DNA from: CAYRWM01 sp964428055
GTDB taxonomy: Bacteria > Bacillota > Clostridia > Christensenellales > Christensenellaceae
Assembly (NCBI GenBank): GCA_964428055.1
Contig: CAYRWM010000039.1
Location: forward strand, 1-14,154
Length of the DNA: 14,154 bases
Direction: 5' to 3'
Position 1 is the first letter of the stretch, and each line of letters opens with the position of its first letter. Both the position numbers and the translations under genes were made by a program. The notes below the pieces were generated by a model, which saw only the letters and a program-made list of their open reading frames with translations, searched no databases and was not told the DNA's origin. Of the stretch, positions 6,797 to 13,865 are shown in pieces.

Positions 6797-8134
6797 ATGG
6801 GACTCTCTGTCAAGGCACGGCTTACAATATGGTATGCGGCCGTATTCATTCTGTCCATACTTCTCATGTTCTTTATAACGAACGCGATAATAACCTCCCA
6901 GACCAAGGAGCATCTTGAGGAGGTTCTTTCAAATACGATAAATGACTGCATAAGCGATATACAGTACCGCGACGGGAATCTTGATATATACAATAAGGAC
7001 ATTCCTTTTTTCAGGGACGGAATATATATATCGATACACGATATCGACGGGGAGCAGGTAGGCGGATACTGTCCCGGCAGTATGGGAGCTGTCGATTTCA
7101 GGGACGGCACGGCAAGGGAGATGTCTTTCACTGACGGCAGCTGGCTGGTCTACGACCGCTCCGTATATATAGACGGCTACGGTCTCATATGGATCAAAGG
7201 ATGCGTGTCCGTCGATGCGGCATTGAGTGAGAAGAGCTCATATTTCAGAACGGAGCTCATACTGTTCCCGATCCTTGCAGCCATAGCCGTAATAGGCGGC
7301 ATACTTATCGCCAGACATGCGTTCAGGCCTGTCAAAAAAATGACTGCTGCTGCGGACAGCATAGCTTCGGGGAATGATCTGAAGAAAAGATTGCCTGTCG
7401 GAAAAGCAAACGATGAGATGCGATCTCTGGCTGAGACGATGAACGGGATGATCGGCAGGCTGGACAGGGCGTTCGAGCGCGAAAAGCAGTTCACGGGTGA
7501 CGTTTCTCATGAACTGCGTACTCCCATCGCCGTTATATCAAACGAGGCGGAGTATGCCCTTGAAAACCCGGATGAGGCAGAGCAGTCTCTGACAGTCATT
7601 AAAGAACAGGCCGATGACATGTCCTCCATGGTGAGCAGCCTTCTTATGATGGCGCGTGCGGATAAAGGAACGATAAAGCCCGAAAAGGAAGTCTTTGACT
7701 TAAGCGAACTCATAGAGATCGTGGCCGAGCAGAAAGCCGAGGCTGCGCAGGAAAAGTCAATAACGATAAAGACGGACGCGGAAGAGAATACAGAGATAAA
7801 CGCGGACAGAGCCATGATAACCCACATGCTCGTAAACCTTGTTGACAATGCCGTTAAATACGGCAGGGAAAACGGCAGCGTGACAATAACCCTCAGAAAA
7901 AAGGGAGATGGAGTCTTAGGGACAGTCGAGGATGACGGTATAGGCATCAGCAAGGACGCTTTGGACAGCATCTGGTCAAGATTCTACAGAGAAGAGAGCG
8001 CAAGGAACGAAAAGGGTTCCGGACTGGGCCTTCCCATAGCGAAATGGATCGCCGAAGCGCACGGCGGATATATAAATGTGAGAAGCGAAAAAGGCGCAGG
8101 CAGCGTATTTGAATTTTTCCTGCCTTTCTCATAA
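6797..8134 (+). CDS. Membrane sensor histidine kinase (HAMP, HisKA, HATPase_c)
   Basis: Partner kinase of the preceding response regulator, 445 aa. Transmembrane helix 1 (about 11-33), an extracytoplasmic sensor region of roughly 120 residues (about 34-151) without a family I recognise, transmembrane helix 2 (about 153-172), HAMP (about 173-226), then HisKA with the phosphorylated His238 in FTGDVSHELRTPI. The ATP-binding domain has the N-box (Asn347 and Asn351 in LVNLVDNAVKYG), G1 (DDGIGI, 379-384), the F-box around FYRE (396-399) and G2 (GSGLGLPI, 407-414). Architecture and length are complete. The sensor loop contains several repeats of the tripeptide RDG/TDG, perhaps turns. The signal is unknown; an envelope cue is plausible because a secreted PepSY lipoprotein follows. 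Confidence 0.95.
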   Translation: MGLSVKARLTIWYAAVFILSILLMFFITNAIITSQTKEHLEEVLSNTINDCISDIQYRDGNLDIYNKDIPFFRDGIYISIHDIDGEQVGGYCPGSMGAVDFRDGTAREMSFTDGSWLVYDRSVYIDGYGLIWIKGCVSVDAALSEKSSYFRTELILFPILAAIAVIGGILIARHAFRPVKKMTAAADSIASGNDLKKRLPVGKANDEMRSLAETMNGMIGRLDRAFEREKQFTGDVSHELRTPIAVISNEAEYALENPDEAEQSLTVIKEQADDMSSMVSSLLMMARADKGTIKPEKEVFDLSELIEIVAEQKAEAAQEKSITIKTDAEENTEINADRAMITHMLVNLVDNAVKYGRENGSVTITLRKKGDGVLGTVEDDGIGISKDALDSIWSRFYREESARNEKGSGLGLPIAKWIAEAHGGYINVRSEKGAGSVFEFFLPFS

Positions 8135-8176
8135 TCCTTTAATGAAAGCGGCTGTATATTAAGTGCAGGATAGATG

Positions 8177-8183
8177 AAAGGAG
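8177..8183 (+). promoter_or_regulatory. Shine-Dalgarno deciding the PepSY protein start
   Basis: AAAGGAG, followed by eight bases, precedes ATG 8192. It falls inside the longer reading that starts at 8174, which lacks its own ribosome binding site, and it places the lipobox at the usual distance from the N-terminus. Confidence 0.85.
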
Positions 8184-8191
8184 AAAACAAA

Positions 8192-9199
8192 ATGAAACAT
8201 ATAAAGAAGATATTCATCATAACAGTATGCGTGGCGATGTCGCTCATGATACTGGTATCCTGCAGTAATGCGCCCAGTGCGGACGGCATAGCGCTTGCCG
8301 CCGAAAAGGGCCCCGTAACATCGGATGAGGCAAAGAGCATAGCACTTGATCACGCCGGGCTTAAAGCGGAGGACGTCACTTTCGTCGCAGTTCACAAGGA
8401 CACGGAAAACGGAGCGGAAGTTTACGATGTGGAGTTTATAAGCGGTGACAAGGAATATGATTACGACATAGAGATCGCAACGGGCAAGATACTCAACTAT
8501 GATTTTGAGATAGATTATACAATTCCCAGTAGCGAGACTCTTGCGGATGCCGAAAAAGACTATATCGGAGTTGATAAGGCAAAAGAGATTGTTGTTACAA
8601 GCGAAGATCTTAAAATGGAGGAAACTGTATTCTTAAAGGCAAAACTCGAAAACGACAACGGCAAAGCGGTATATGCCATAGAGATCAAAGCTCCGGATCC
8701 TTACGGACCTACTGCCGTTATCGGATATGAGATAGATGCGCTTACGGGCGATATACTCGAAAGGGATGCTGAGGAATCTGAATTCGGAGAACAGCTGCCT
8801 GAGCCGGCGCCTGAGGAAGCAGAGGTAGGCATCTGGAATAGGGAAGATGGGCTGGTGGAAGGCACAAAGGCTACAGCTGAGAATACCAAGGGATATCTCG
8901 ATATAGACAAGGCGATAGAATCAGCGGTAAGCGATGCCGGATATAAGGTATCGGATGCCAAAAACGTCGAGGTGGAGATATATAAGTTTGCCGACGGAGC
9001 CGCTGTGTATCTTGTGGAGTTTGAGATCGTAAAAGACGGCAAGACACTGGAATACGAGACCGAGATGGATGCTCTGACCGGAAAGGTATACGGAACAGCC
9101 CTCGAAAATGATGGCACATTTGGAGTCGCTCTGGATGAAGACACAGGACAAGAGGTAGAGGTTGCGGTCGAAGAGGATGAGGGCGATCATGATGACTGA
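8192..9199 (+). CDS. Lipoprotein with three PepSY domains
   Basis: Exported 335-aa lipoprotein: signal sequence with lipobox LVSC, lipidated Cys24, then three PepSY repeats at about 43-106, 124-194 and 234-304. Each shows the same pattern, an N-terminal helix beginning with DEAK, DKAK or DKAI, then strands and a final strand with ATGKI, LTGDI or LTGKV. A very acidic tail (about 315-335) follows. PepSY domains are thought to bind or inhibit proteases or to interact with other envelope proteins. The longer reading from ATG 8174 is rejected because AAAGGAG (8177-8183) is a well-spaced Shine-Dalgarno for ATG 8192. It lies 57 bases after the kinase; no clear promoter is seen in the gap, so it is probably an operon member, fitting the common pairing of PepSY proteins with two-component systems. 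Confidence 0.9.
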   Translation: MKHIKKIFIITVCVAMSLMILVSCSNAPSADGIALAAEKGPVTSDEAKSIALDHAGLKAEDVTFVAVHKDTENGAEVYDVEFISGDKEYDYDIEIATGKILNYDFEIDYTIPSSETLADAEKDYIGVDKAKEIVVTSEDLKMEETVFLKAKLENDNGKAVYAIEIKAPDPYGPTAVIGYEIDALTGDILERDAEESEFGEQLPEPAPEEAEVGIWNREDGLVEGTKATAENTKGYLDIDKAIESAVSDAGYKVSDAKNVEVEIYKFADGAAVYLVEFEIVKDGKTLEYETEMDALTGKVYGTALENDGTFGVALDEDTGQEVEVAVEEDEGDHDD

Positions 9200-9220
9200 T
9201 TAACGCAGAAAATAAAAAAG

Positions 9221-9246
9221 AAAAAGCCGCGGAAGCGGCATTTTTT
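9221..9246. terminator. Bidirectional terminator between PepSY and CDF genes
   Basis: GCCGC (9226-9230), GGAA loop, GCGGC (9235-9239), flanked by an A-run on the left and A plus six T on the right, so a U-tract follows the hairpin on both strands. The minus-strand tract (TTTTTCTTTTTT) is the better one. It overlaps the stop codon region of the leftward CDF gene and ends both convergent operons. Confidence 0.85.
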
Positions 9247-10393
9247 AATCCGATATATCAGTATCCGGCGCAATCATGATGCTGTATTCAGGATACAGGT
9301 CCTGTACCTCTTTTCTGATGATGGACAGTCCATCATCATGCGGTATGTCGAAACTCATGACTACGTCAAAGCGCATGAACTTTGATTCTGTGTCCGCGTA
9401 AAAACCGTGGAGCTGGATTGCCCAGTCGTGAGACAGCACTGTCTTCTGAACCGTATTTCTTATTTCGGCTGCTTTATCATCCTTTGTATTGAACGAATAG
9501 ACCCCCACGCCGGTAAGTATTATTCCCGTCTCGGAATATACCTTTGACTGGACACGCCTTGTCAACGCATCCACTTCGTCTACGGTCATGGTGTCCGGAA
9601 GCTCGAGATGCACGGAAGCGTAATCCTTGTTCGGACCGTAGTTATAAATGAAGAGGTCATATGCGCCGCGGACTTCAGGCTCCTCGGCGAGCAGCATCTT
9701 TATTCTTTTCGAAAGAGCGGCATCCGATCTTTTGCCAAGTATGTCGTTTAAGGTCTCTATCATCATCTCAATACCCGATTTAACTATGATGACTGCTATG
9801 ACGATACCGACATAGGCTTCAAGCGACACACCCGTCAGCATGAATATGACCGCTGAAGCCAGCACTGAAGCAGACAGTATGGCATCGAACAGAGCGTCGG
9901 CCCCCGATGCCGTGAGCGCTCCCGAATTTGCTTTTTTGCCCTGGGCCTTGACATACTTTCCGAGTATTATCTTGACCACTACCGCAACGGCTATAATAAT
10001 GAGCGTCACCGGCGAGTAATCGGCAGATTCAGGCCATATTATCTTTTTGACTGATTCCACACCGGACGTTATGCCTGCGTAAAGCACTATGGCCGATACT
10101 ATCATGGCACTCAGGTATTCGATCCTCCCGTACCCGAAGGGATGCTTTTTATCCGGATGTTTTGCCGCGAGCTTCGTTCCGACTATGGTGATGACAGAGG
10201 ACAGGGCGTCGGTAAGGTTGTTTACCGCATCGAGCACGACGGCTATGGAATTTGCCGCGAGGCCAACTATGGCCTTGAATACTGCCAGGAGTATGTTTAC
10301 GACTATTCCCTTTACGCTCGTGCTTATTATTATCTTGTTTCTGTCTTCAGCCTGTTTCAATATGTTTTCAGAGACCTGGCCTTTTTCTTCCAT
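9245..10393 (-). CDS. CDF-family metal exporter, probably Mn2+ (MntE/MneP-like)
   Basis: Cation diffusion facilitator of 382 aa, a proton-coupled divalent metal exporter with six predicted membrane helices (about 28-218) and the loop motif HPFGYGR (84-90). The transport site is Asn58-x3-Asp62 in helix 2 and Asp166-x3-Asp170 in helix 5. This N-D/D-D set is the one described for Mn2+ exporters such as pneumococcal MntE, while Zn2+ exporters use His-Asp/His-Asp. The cytoplasmic dimer domain (about 222-300) is followed by some 80 extra residues (about 305-382), so the protein is longer than the usual ~300 aa. The start is ATG 10393: its bases overlap the upstream stop (TGATG), with AAAGGAT as Shine-Dalgarno; an upstream extension to 10540 would run inside the acetyltransferase gene. 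It is translationally coupled to that gene. Confidence 0.9.
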   Translation of the reverse strand: MEEKGQVSENILKQAEDRNKIIISTSVKGIVVNILLAVFKAIVGLAANSIAVVLDAVNNLTDALSSVITIVGTKLAAKHPDKKHPFGYGRIEYLSAMIVSAIVLYAGITSGVESVKKIIWPESADYSPVTLIIIAVAVVVKIILGKYVKAQGKKANSGALTASGADALFDAILSASVLASAVIFMLTGVSLEAYVGIVIAVIIVKSGIEMMIETLNDILGKRSDAALSKRIKMLLAEEPEVRGAYDLFIYNYGPNKDYASVHLELPDTMTVDEVDALTRRVQSKVYSETGIILTGVGVYSFNTKDDKAAEIRNTVQKTVLSHDWAIQLHGFYADTESKFMRFDVVMSFDIPHDDGLSIIRKEVQDLYPEYSIMIAPDTDISD

Positions 10394-10959
10394 CACATAA
10401 TATCCTTTATCTTTTTTGCGGGGACGCCGCCGAATACCGTCATTGGCGGAACATCCTTTGTTACCACCGCTCCGGCTGCTATTATGGCACCGTCTCCGAT
10501 ATTTACACCCTGCAGGATCGTGGAATTGGAGCCGATCCATACATTCTTTCCTATCGTTATGGGAGCGGGGAATATATCCGCTCTCTTTTCGGGATCGGGA
10601 TCGTGGTTCAGAGTGGCAAGGACGACGTTATGCCCTATGAACGTGCCGTCGCCTATGTTTATGCCCCCCTGATCCTGCATGCATACGCCCATATTTATTG
10701 TTACGCGCTTTCCGACCTTTATGTTCATGCCGAAGTCGGTATGGAACGGCGGGAACAGAACAAATTCCTCATCAATCTCCTGTCCCGTGAGCATAGAGAA
10801 TATCTCTCTAACTTCCCGGGGAGTATGATACGAGCCGTTAAGTTCTGCTGTTATCCTTAAGGCACGCTGTATCATCTCGTGAAGCAGCAGCCCTGCTTCG
10901 CTTCCTGCGGGTATGGGCTCTCGTCTTTTCATCATCTCTCTGAATTCACTGAGTTCCAT
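10393..10959 (-). CDS. LacA/Maa-type sugar O-acetyltransferase (hexapeptide repeat)
   Basis: A 188-aa acetyl-CoA-dependent O-acetyltransferase of the maltose/galactoside acetyltransferase (NodL/LacA/Maa) family. An N-terminal helical MAC-type region (about 1-60) is followed by a left-handed beta-helix built from hexapeptide repeats (about 75-180). The catalytic histidine is His119 in LATLNHDPDP, and the C-terminus carries the usual GVPAKKIK (178-185). Length is normal. Such enzymes acetylate sugars and the precise acceptor cannot be predicted. The ATG has GGGAG six bases upstream. The terminator of mtlD sits just in front of that site, so expression depends on read-through or on a promoter inside mtlD that I cannot identify. 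The stop overlaps the start of the CDF gene (TGATG). Confidence 0.93.
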   Translation of the reverse strand: MELSEFREMMKRREPIPAGSEAGLLLHEMIQRALRITAELNGSYHTPREVREIFSMLTGQEIDEEFVLFPPFHTDFGMNIKVGKRVTINMGVCMQDQGGINIGDGTFIGHNVVLATLNHDPDPEKRADIFPAPITIGKNVWIGSNSTILQGVNIGDGAIIAAGAVVTKDVPPMTVFGGVPAKKIKDIM

Positions 10960-10970
10960 ATATGTCTCCC

Positions 10971-10999
10971 ATTAAAAAGAGCGGCGTTAAAGCCGCTCT
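10971..10999 (-). terminator. Terminator of mtlD
   Basis: On the minus strand: AGAGCGGC, loop TTTAAC, GCCGCTCT, then TTTTTAAT; a perfect 8-bp GC-rich stem with a U-tract, five bases after the mtlD stop. The next gene's ribosome binding site begins directly after the tract, so it could also work as a partial terminator that lowers expression of the acetyltransferase and metal exporter. Confidence 0.88.
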
Positions 11000-11004
11000 G
11001 CTTG

Positions 11005-12168
11005 TTATCCGTTCTGTCTTGTGTACTCTTCTTTTATCATGCCGTACAGCGGCTCATCTTCTTTAAGTTCCATATAGTTTGACAGTATGTAGTCTATGCC
11101 GTTCTCTTTAAGGTCTTTCTGAAGATCCCCTGAAGACACATCGCCCTCAAAATCATACTTGAGGCCTGCGCATATAGCATTGACTATAAGTGAAGGATCG
11201 ACACCCTGCTCTATACAGTAGAGAGCAGCACCTACGAACCTGTCGTTTCTGCGGAGCTTTCTCTTGGGATCGGCACCCACGCGTTTGACAGTATCGCCGA
11301 GTTCCCTGTTCGCGAACCTGAAGAGAAGGTCTTTTATGTTGTTCTCGACGTTTTCCCTGACGCCTTCTCCGAACTGCTTTATGAGTGCGTGTCCTGAATT
11401 CAGCATGGCACCGTGAGCTTCCTCATATATCTTGCTGTCGCCGACTGCCTGCCATATGTATTCATAGCCCTTGAGGTTTCCGAGGTATGCGCAAACTGCA
11501 TGGCCCATATTGTGAAGGAAGAGTTTTCTCTTAATATAGAAATCAAAGGGTGTGTAAGGTACAAGACCTTTGAGATCCGGTATCTCGCCCTTGAAAGCTT
11601 CAGAGTCGACCGGTAGCTCACAGTAGGGCTCGACCAGTATTATGAGCATGTCTTCCGCTCTCTGCTCGGGGGTGAGCGGCGGGACCATGCGGCCTATGGA
11701 CGCTTCCACGAGACCGAGGTTATCATCGGCCCAGGCTTTTTCTTCATCATTCAGGCATTCATATATCCAGCCGCGCATGAGCTTGTCGGCTTCGAGCTGA
11801 TTCTCGCAGAGTATTATGTCAAGAGGTCTGCCGTTGGCTTTCATCCTTGCTACCATGCCCTTGGCGATCACGGGAGCTATCTTGGGAAGAACGTTGACGC
11901 CGACGGCTGTCGCCATTATATCCGCTTCAACGATCTTGTCTATCGCTTCATCAGTAAGAGAATTGACTGCGCTGATATTCTTCACGGTCTCGTCATGGTT
12001 CCCTTCATTTGAGACTATCCTGACCGTATATGATCCTCGTCTGTTAAACTCGTCGATCATATCCTGCATTATGTCCAGGAAACAGACTTCGTAACCGGAG
12101 TCCGAAAAGACCTTGCCTATAAAACCGCGGCCAATATTGCCCGCGCCGTACATTACTGCTTTTTTCAT
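11005..12168 (-). CDS. mtlD: Mannitol-1-phosphate 5-dehydrogenase
   Basis: NAD-dependent oxidation of mannitol 1-phosphate to fructose 6-phosphate in the cytoplasm; 387 aa against 382 for E. coli MtlD. The N-terminal Rossmann fold carries GAGNIGRGFIG (8-18). The catalytic signature of the polyol-specific long-chain dehydrogenase family, K-x4-N-x2-H, is present as Lys215, Asn220 and His223. An in-frame GTG three codons upstream (12177) overlaps the Shine-Dalgarno GAGG, so ATG 12168, eight bases from it, is the start. Neither the mannitol PTS (mtlA, mtlF) nor the regulator mtlR is in the window, so the substrate must be supplied by genes elsewhere, or it works in the reverse direction to make mannitol phosphate. 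It has its own promoter and terminator. Confidence 0.96.
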   Translation of the reverse strand: MKKAVMYGAGNIGRGFIGKVFSDSGYEVCFLDIMQDMIDEFNRRGSYTVRIVSNEGNHDETVKNISAVNSLTDEAIDKIVEADIMATAVGVNVLPKIAPVIAKGMVARMKANGRPLDIILCENQLEADKLMRGWIYECLNDEEKAWADDNLGLVEASIGRMVPPLTPEQRAEDMLIILVEPYCELPVDSEAFKGEIPDLKGLVPYTPFDFYIKRKLFLHNMGHAVCAYLGNLKGYEYIWQAVGDSKIYEEAHGAMLNSGHALIKQFGEGVRENVENNIKDLLFRFANRELGDTVKRVGADPKRKLRRNDRFVGAALYCIEQGVDPSLIVNAICAGLKYDFEGDVSSGDLQKDLKENGIDYILSNYMELKEDEPLYGMIKEEYTRQNG

Positions 12169-12201
12169 TGTTAACACCTCGTTGTTCGTTTTGTCATTTA
12201 G

Positions 12202-12210
12202 ATTATATCA
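12202..12210 (-). promoter_or_regulatory. Extended -10 promoter of mtlD
   Basis: Minus strand TGATATAAT: perfect -10 (12202-12207) with TG one base upstream, and no clear -35. Predicted start near 12195 gives a leader of about 27 bases with GAGG before ATG 12168. Confidence 0.65.
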
Positions 12211-12226
12211 TCAAACGGTACAGTTT

Positions 12227-12235
12227 TGTTATAAT
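12227..12235 (+). promoter_or_regulatory. Extended -10 promoter of rlmD, abutting the start codon
   Basis: TGTTATAAT: perfect TATAAT (12230-12235) with TGn extension and no good -35. Only six bases (TAGGAT) separate it from ATG 12242, so transcription is expected to begin at or beside the A of the ATG. It faces away from the mtlD promoter, with 22 bases between the two -10 boxes. Confidence 0.7.
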
Positions 12236-12241
12236 TAGGAT

Positions 12242-13594
12242 ATGAAAAAGAACGATATCGTAAAACTTCATACAGATGATGTCAATATAGACGGAAACGG
12301 CGTTGCCCGTGCGGACGGAAAGGCTGTTTTTGTGCAGGGCGCTTTGCCCGGCGAGATAGTGAACGCAAAGATAATCAAGGATAAAAAGAACTACGCTGTT
12401 GCCCGTATAGATTCTCTTCTGGATGCTTCGGAGATGCGCAGGGAAGTGCCGTGCCGCTTTTATAAGCAGTGCGGAGGCTGCAACATCATGCATGCGGCAT
12501 ATCCTCTTCAGCTGGATATAAAGCACAAGCATGTTAAGGACTGTATATCAAGGATAGCCAAGATAGAAACAGAAGTTATGTATCCCATACCGTCTCCCAG
12601 GGAATTCAGATACAGGAATAAGGCATCTTTTCCCGTAAGGATGGACGGAGATATCCTTAAGGCCGGATTTTATCACGGACGCAGCCACGATCTCTGCGAT
12701 ATAGATGACTGCATCCTTCAGAAAGAGAAAGTCTCATTGCTCATGAGCCAGGTTAGGTCCTGGATAGTGCATGACGGACTCAGTATCTATGATGAATCCG
12801 AGCACACGGGACTGGTAAGGCACATAGTTGTCAGAACCGTGAGCAGCGGGGATATGATGCTGACCATAGTCATCAACAGTAACGAAGCTCCCGATATAAA
12901 GAACCTTCTGAAACGCTGTACATATGTGATACCGGAACTTAAGAGCATAGTCTTTTCGCACAACACCGAAAAAGGGAATGTGATACTCGGAAGCAAAGAG
13001 ACCGTTGCTTACGGAAGCGGATATCTTAAAGAAAGAATATGCGGCCTTGATTTTATGGTATCGGCGCACAGTTTCATGCAGGTCAATCACGGAGGTATGG
13101 AGCTGCTTTATAAAAACGTGATGAAAACTGCCGGCATATCGGGTGATGATATAGTTCTGGATCTGTTCTGCGGTATAGGTACCATGTCGCTCATTGCGGC
13201 AAAAAAGGCCGAAAGGGTCTATGGCATTGAGATCGTAGAGGACGCGGTCAGGGATGCGGAGCTGAATGCATCGCTGAACGGTGCTGAAAACGCAGAATTC
13301 CTTTGCGGGAGTGTAGAGGAAAAAATCGGTGAAGTGCTTTCCAGTGAAAAAAAGATAGATCTTATAATCGTCGATCCGCCGAGAAAAGGACTGTCACCCG
13401 AGGCCATATCGGATATTGCCGGTTCGGGAACGGAGCGTGTCGTGTATGTGTCATGCGATCCCGGCACACTCGGAAGGGATCTGGCGCTTTTCAATGAAAA
13501 AGGGTATGAGACTGTTTCTGTACAACCGGTGGATCTTTTTCCGAATACCACTCATGTGGAGTGCGTAGTATTGATGTCTCGCGTAAAGGAGTAA
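12242..13594 (+). CDS. rlmD: 23S rRNA (uracil-C5)-methyltransferase, RlmD/RumA family
   Basis: SAM-dependent enzyme forming 5-methyluridine in 23S rRNA; 450 aa. A TRAM RNA-binding domain (about 1-60) is followed by the cysteines of the [4Fe-4S] cluster, Cys71, Cys77, Cys80 and Cys157. The methyltransferase core has VLDLFCGIGT (305-314), Asp378-Pro-Pro-Arg of motif IV, the nucleophile Cys405 in YVSCDPGTLGRDL, and Glu440 in THVE as general base. Bacillota often have two paralogues with overlapping sites (RlmCD in B. subtilis), so the exact uracil is uncertain. An in-frame TAG two codons upstream fixes the start at ATG 12242; the only Shine-Dalgarno-like bases (AGGA) lie one base away and cannot function, and the -10 box is six bases away, so the mRNA is probably leaderless. 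Confidence 0.95.
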   Translation: MKKNDIVKLHTDDVNIDGNGVARADGKAVFVQGALPGEIVNAKIIKDKKNYAVARIDSLLDASEMRREVPCRFYKQCGGCNIMHAAYPLQLDIKHKHVKDCISRIAKIETEVMYPIPSPREFRYRNKASFPVRMDGDILKAGFYHGRSHDLCDIDDCILQKEKVSLLMSQVRSWIVHDGLSIYDESEHTGLVRHIVVRTVSSGDMMLTIVINSNEAPDIKNLLKRCTYVIPELKSIVFSHNTEKGNVILGSKETVAYGSGYLKERICGLDFMVSAHSFMQVNHGGMELLYKNVMKTAGISGDDIVLDLFCGIGTMSLIAAKKAERVYGIEIVEDAVRDAELNASLNGAENAEFLCGSVEEKIGEVLSSEKKIDLIIVDPPRKGLSPEAISDIAGSGTERVVYVSCDPGTLGRDLALFNEKGYETVSVQPVDLFPNTTHVECVVLMSRVKE

Positions 13595-13607
13595 TAGGTG
13601 CTGAAAG

Positions 13608-13626
13608 GCTTGAAAACAAGCGGTTT
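13608..13626 (+). terminator. Weak hairpin after rlmD
   Basis: GCTTG, AAAA loop, CAAGC (13608-13621), then GGTTTG, 13 bases after the rlmD stop. The stem is only five pairs and the U-tract is poor, so it may be a weak terminator or nothing. Confidence 0.3.
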
Positions 13627-13640
13627 GTCGAATTAGCGCT

Positions 13641-13740
13641 GATTGAGACGGCCAGTCACTCAACACGAAAAACACTCGACGGGAACTTATCTACAGGTTA
13701 TTTTAGCGGAAGGTTGAGTAGGCCATTTAGATGTCGGGGG
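13641..13740 (+). repeat. Upstream diverged copy (block 1) of the broken gene segment
   Basis: From 13667 to 13738 this stretch matches 13881-13952 at about 53 of 72 bases by hand count, with no gaps. Read in the frame of the downstream broken gene it gives EKHSTGTYLQVILAEG, a stop, then VGHLDV, against EKHSPETYLRLILTEGRVRC plus LDI in the downstream copy. Mismatches by codon position are 8, 3 and 8, the pattern left by former coding constraint. A poorer fragment of the same 27-bp unit precedes it (GATTGAGACGGCCAGT at 13641-13656). Confidence 0.55.
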
Positions 13741-13827
13741 TTGAGGCGGCCATTTAGATGTCAGAAACAGTAGGGTTGAGTAGGCCGTTTAGATGTCGGG
13801 GGTTGAGGCGGCTATTTAGATGTCAGG
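13712..13827. repeat. 62-bp tandem duplication made of 27-bp units
   Basis: Four 27-base units start with GGTTGAG at 13712, 13739, 13774 and 13801. Their pattern is GGTTGAG, two variable bases, GGC, YR, then TTTAGATGTC. They form two A-B pairs 62 bases apart: A1 and A2 differ at one base of 27, B1 and B2 at two, while A and B differ mainly at the two variable bases (TA against GC). A fifth diverged unit lies at 13926-13952. Since 62 is not a multiple of three, the array is not kept in one reading frame. Confidence 0.85.
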
Positions 13828-13865
13828 GCAGAGAGGAGCGTTGCTATGGGATCTGTGTATGTTGC

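Noticed and set aside
8174..8191. Upstream start for the PepSY lipoprotein
   Set aside because: The codons there form the Shine-Dalgarno of ATG 8192, and the shorter start gives a standard lipoprotein signal.
10394..10540. 49-residue N-terminal extension of the CDF exporter
   Set aside because: It lies wholly inside the acetyltransferase gene in another frame, is very basic and unlike any CDF N-terminus, and ATG 10393 has a Shine-Dalgarno and the TGATG overlap.
13712..13827. CRISPR array
   Set aside because: The units are nearly contiguous (27-bp period, then an 8-base gap), there are no unique spacers of regular length, and no cas gene is near.
13690..13830. Integron attC-like recombination sites
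   Set aside because: GTTGAG and GGCC elements recur, but the paired R'/R'' core sites with inverted complementarity are absent, and there is no integrase or cassette.
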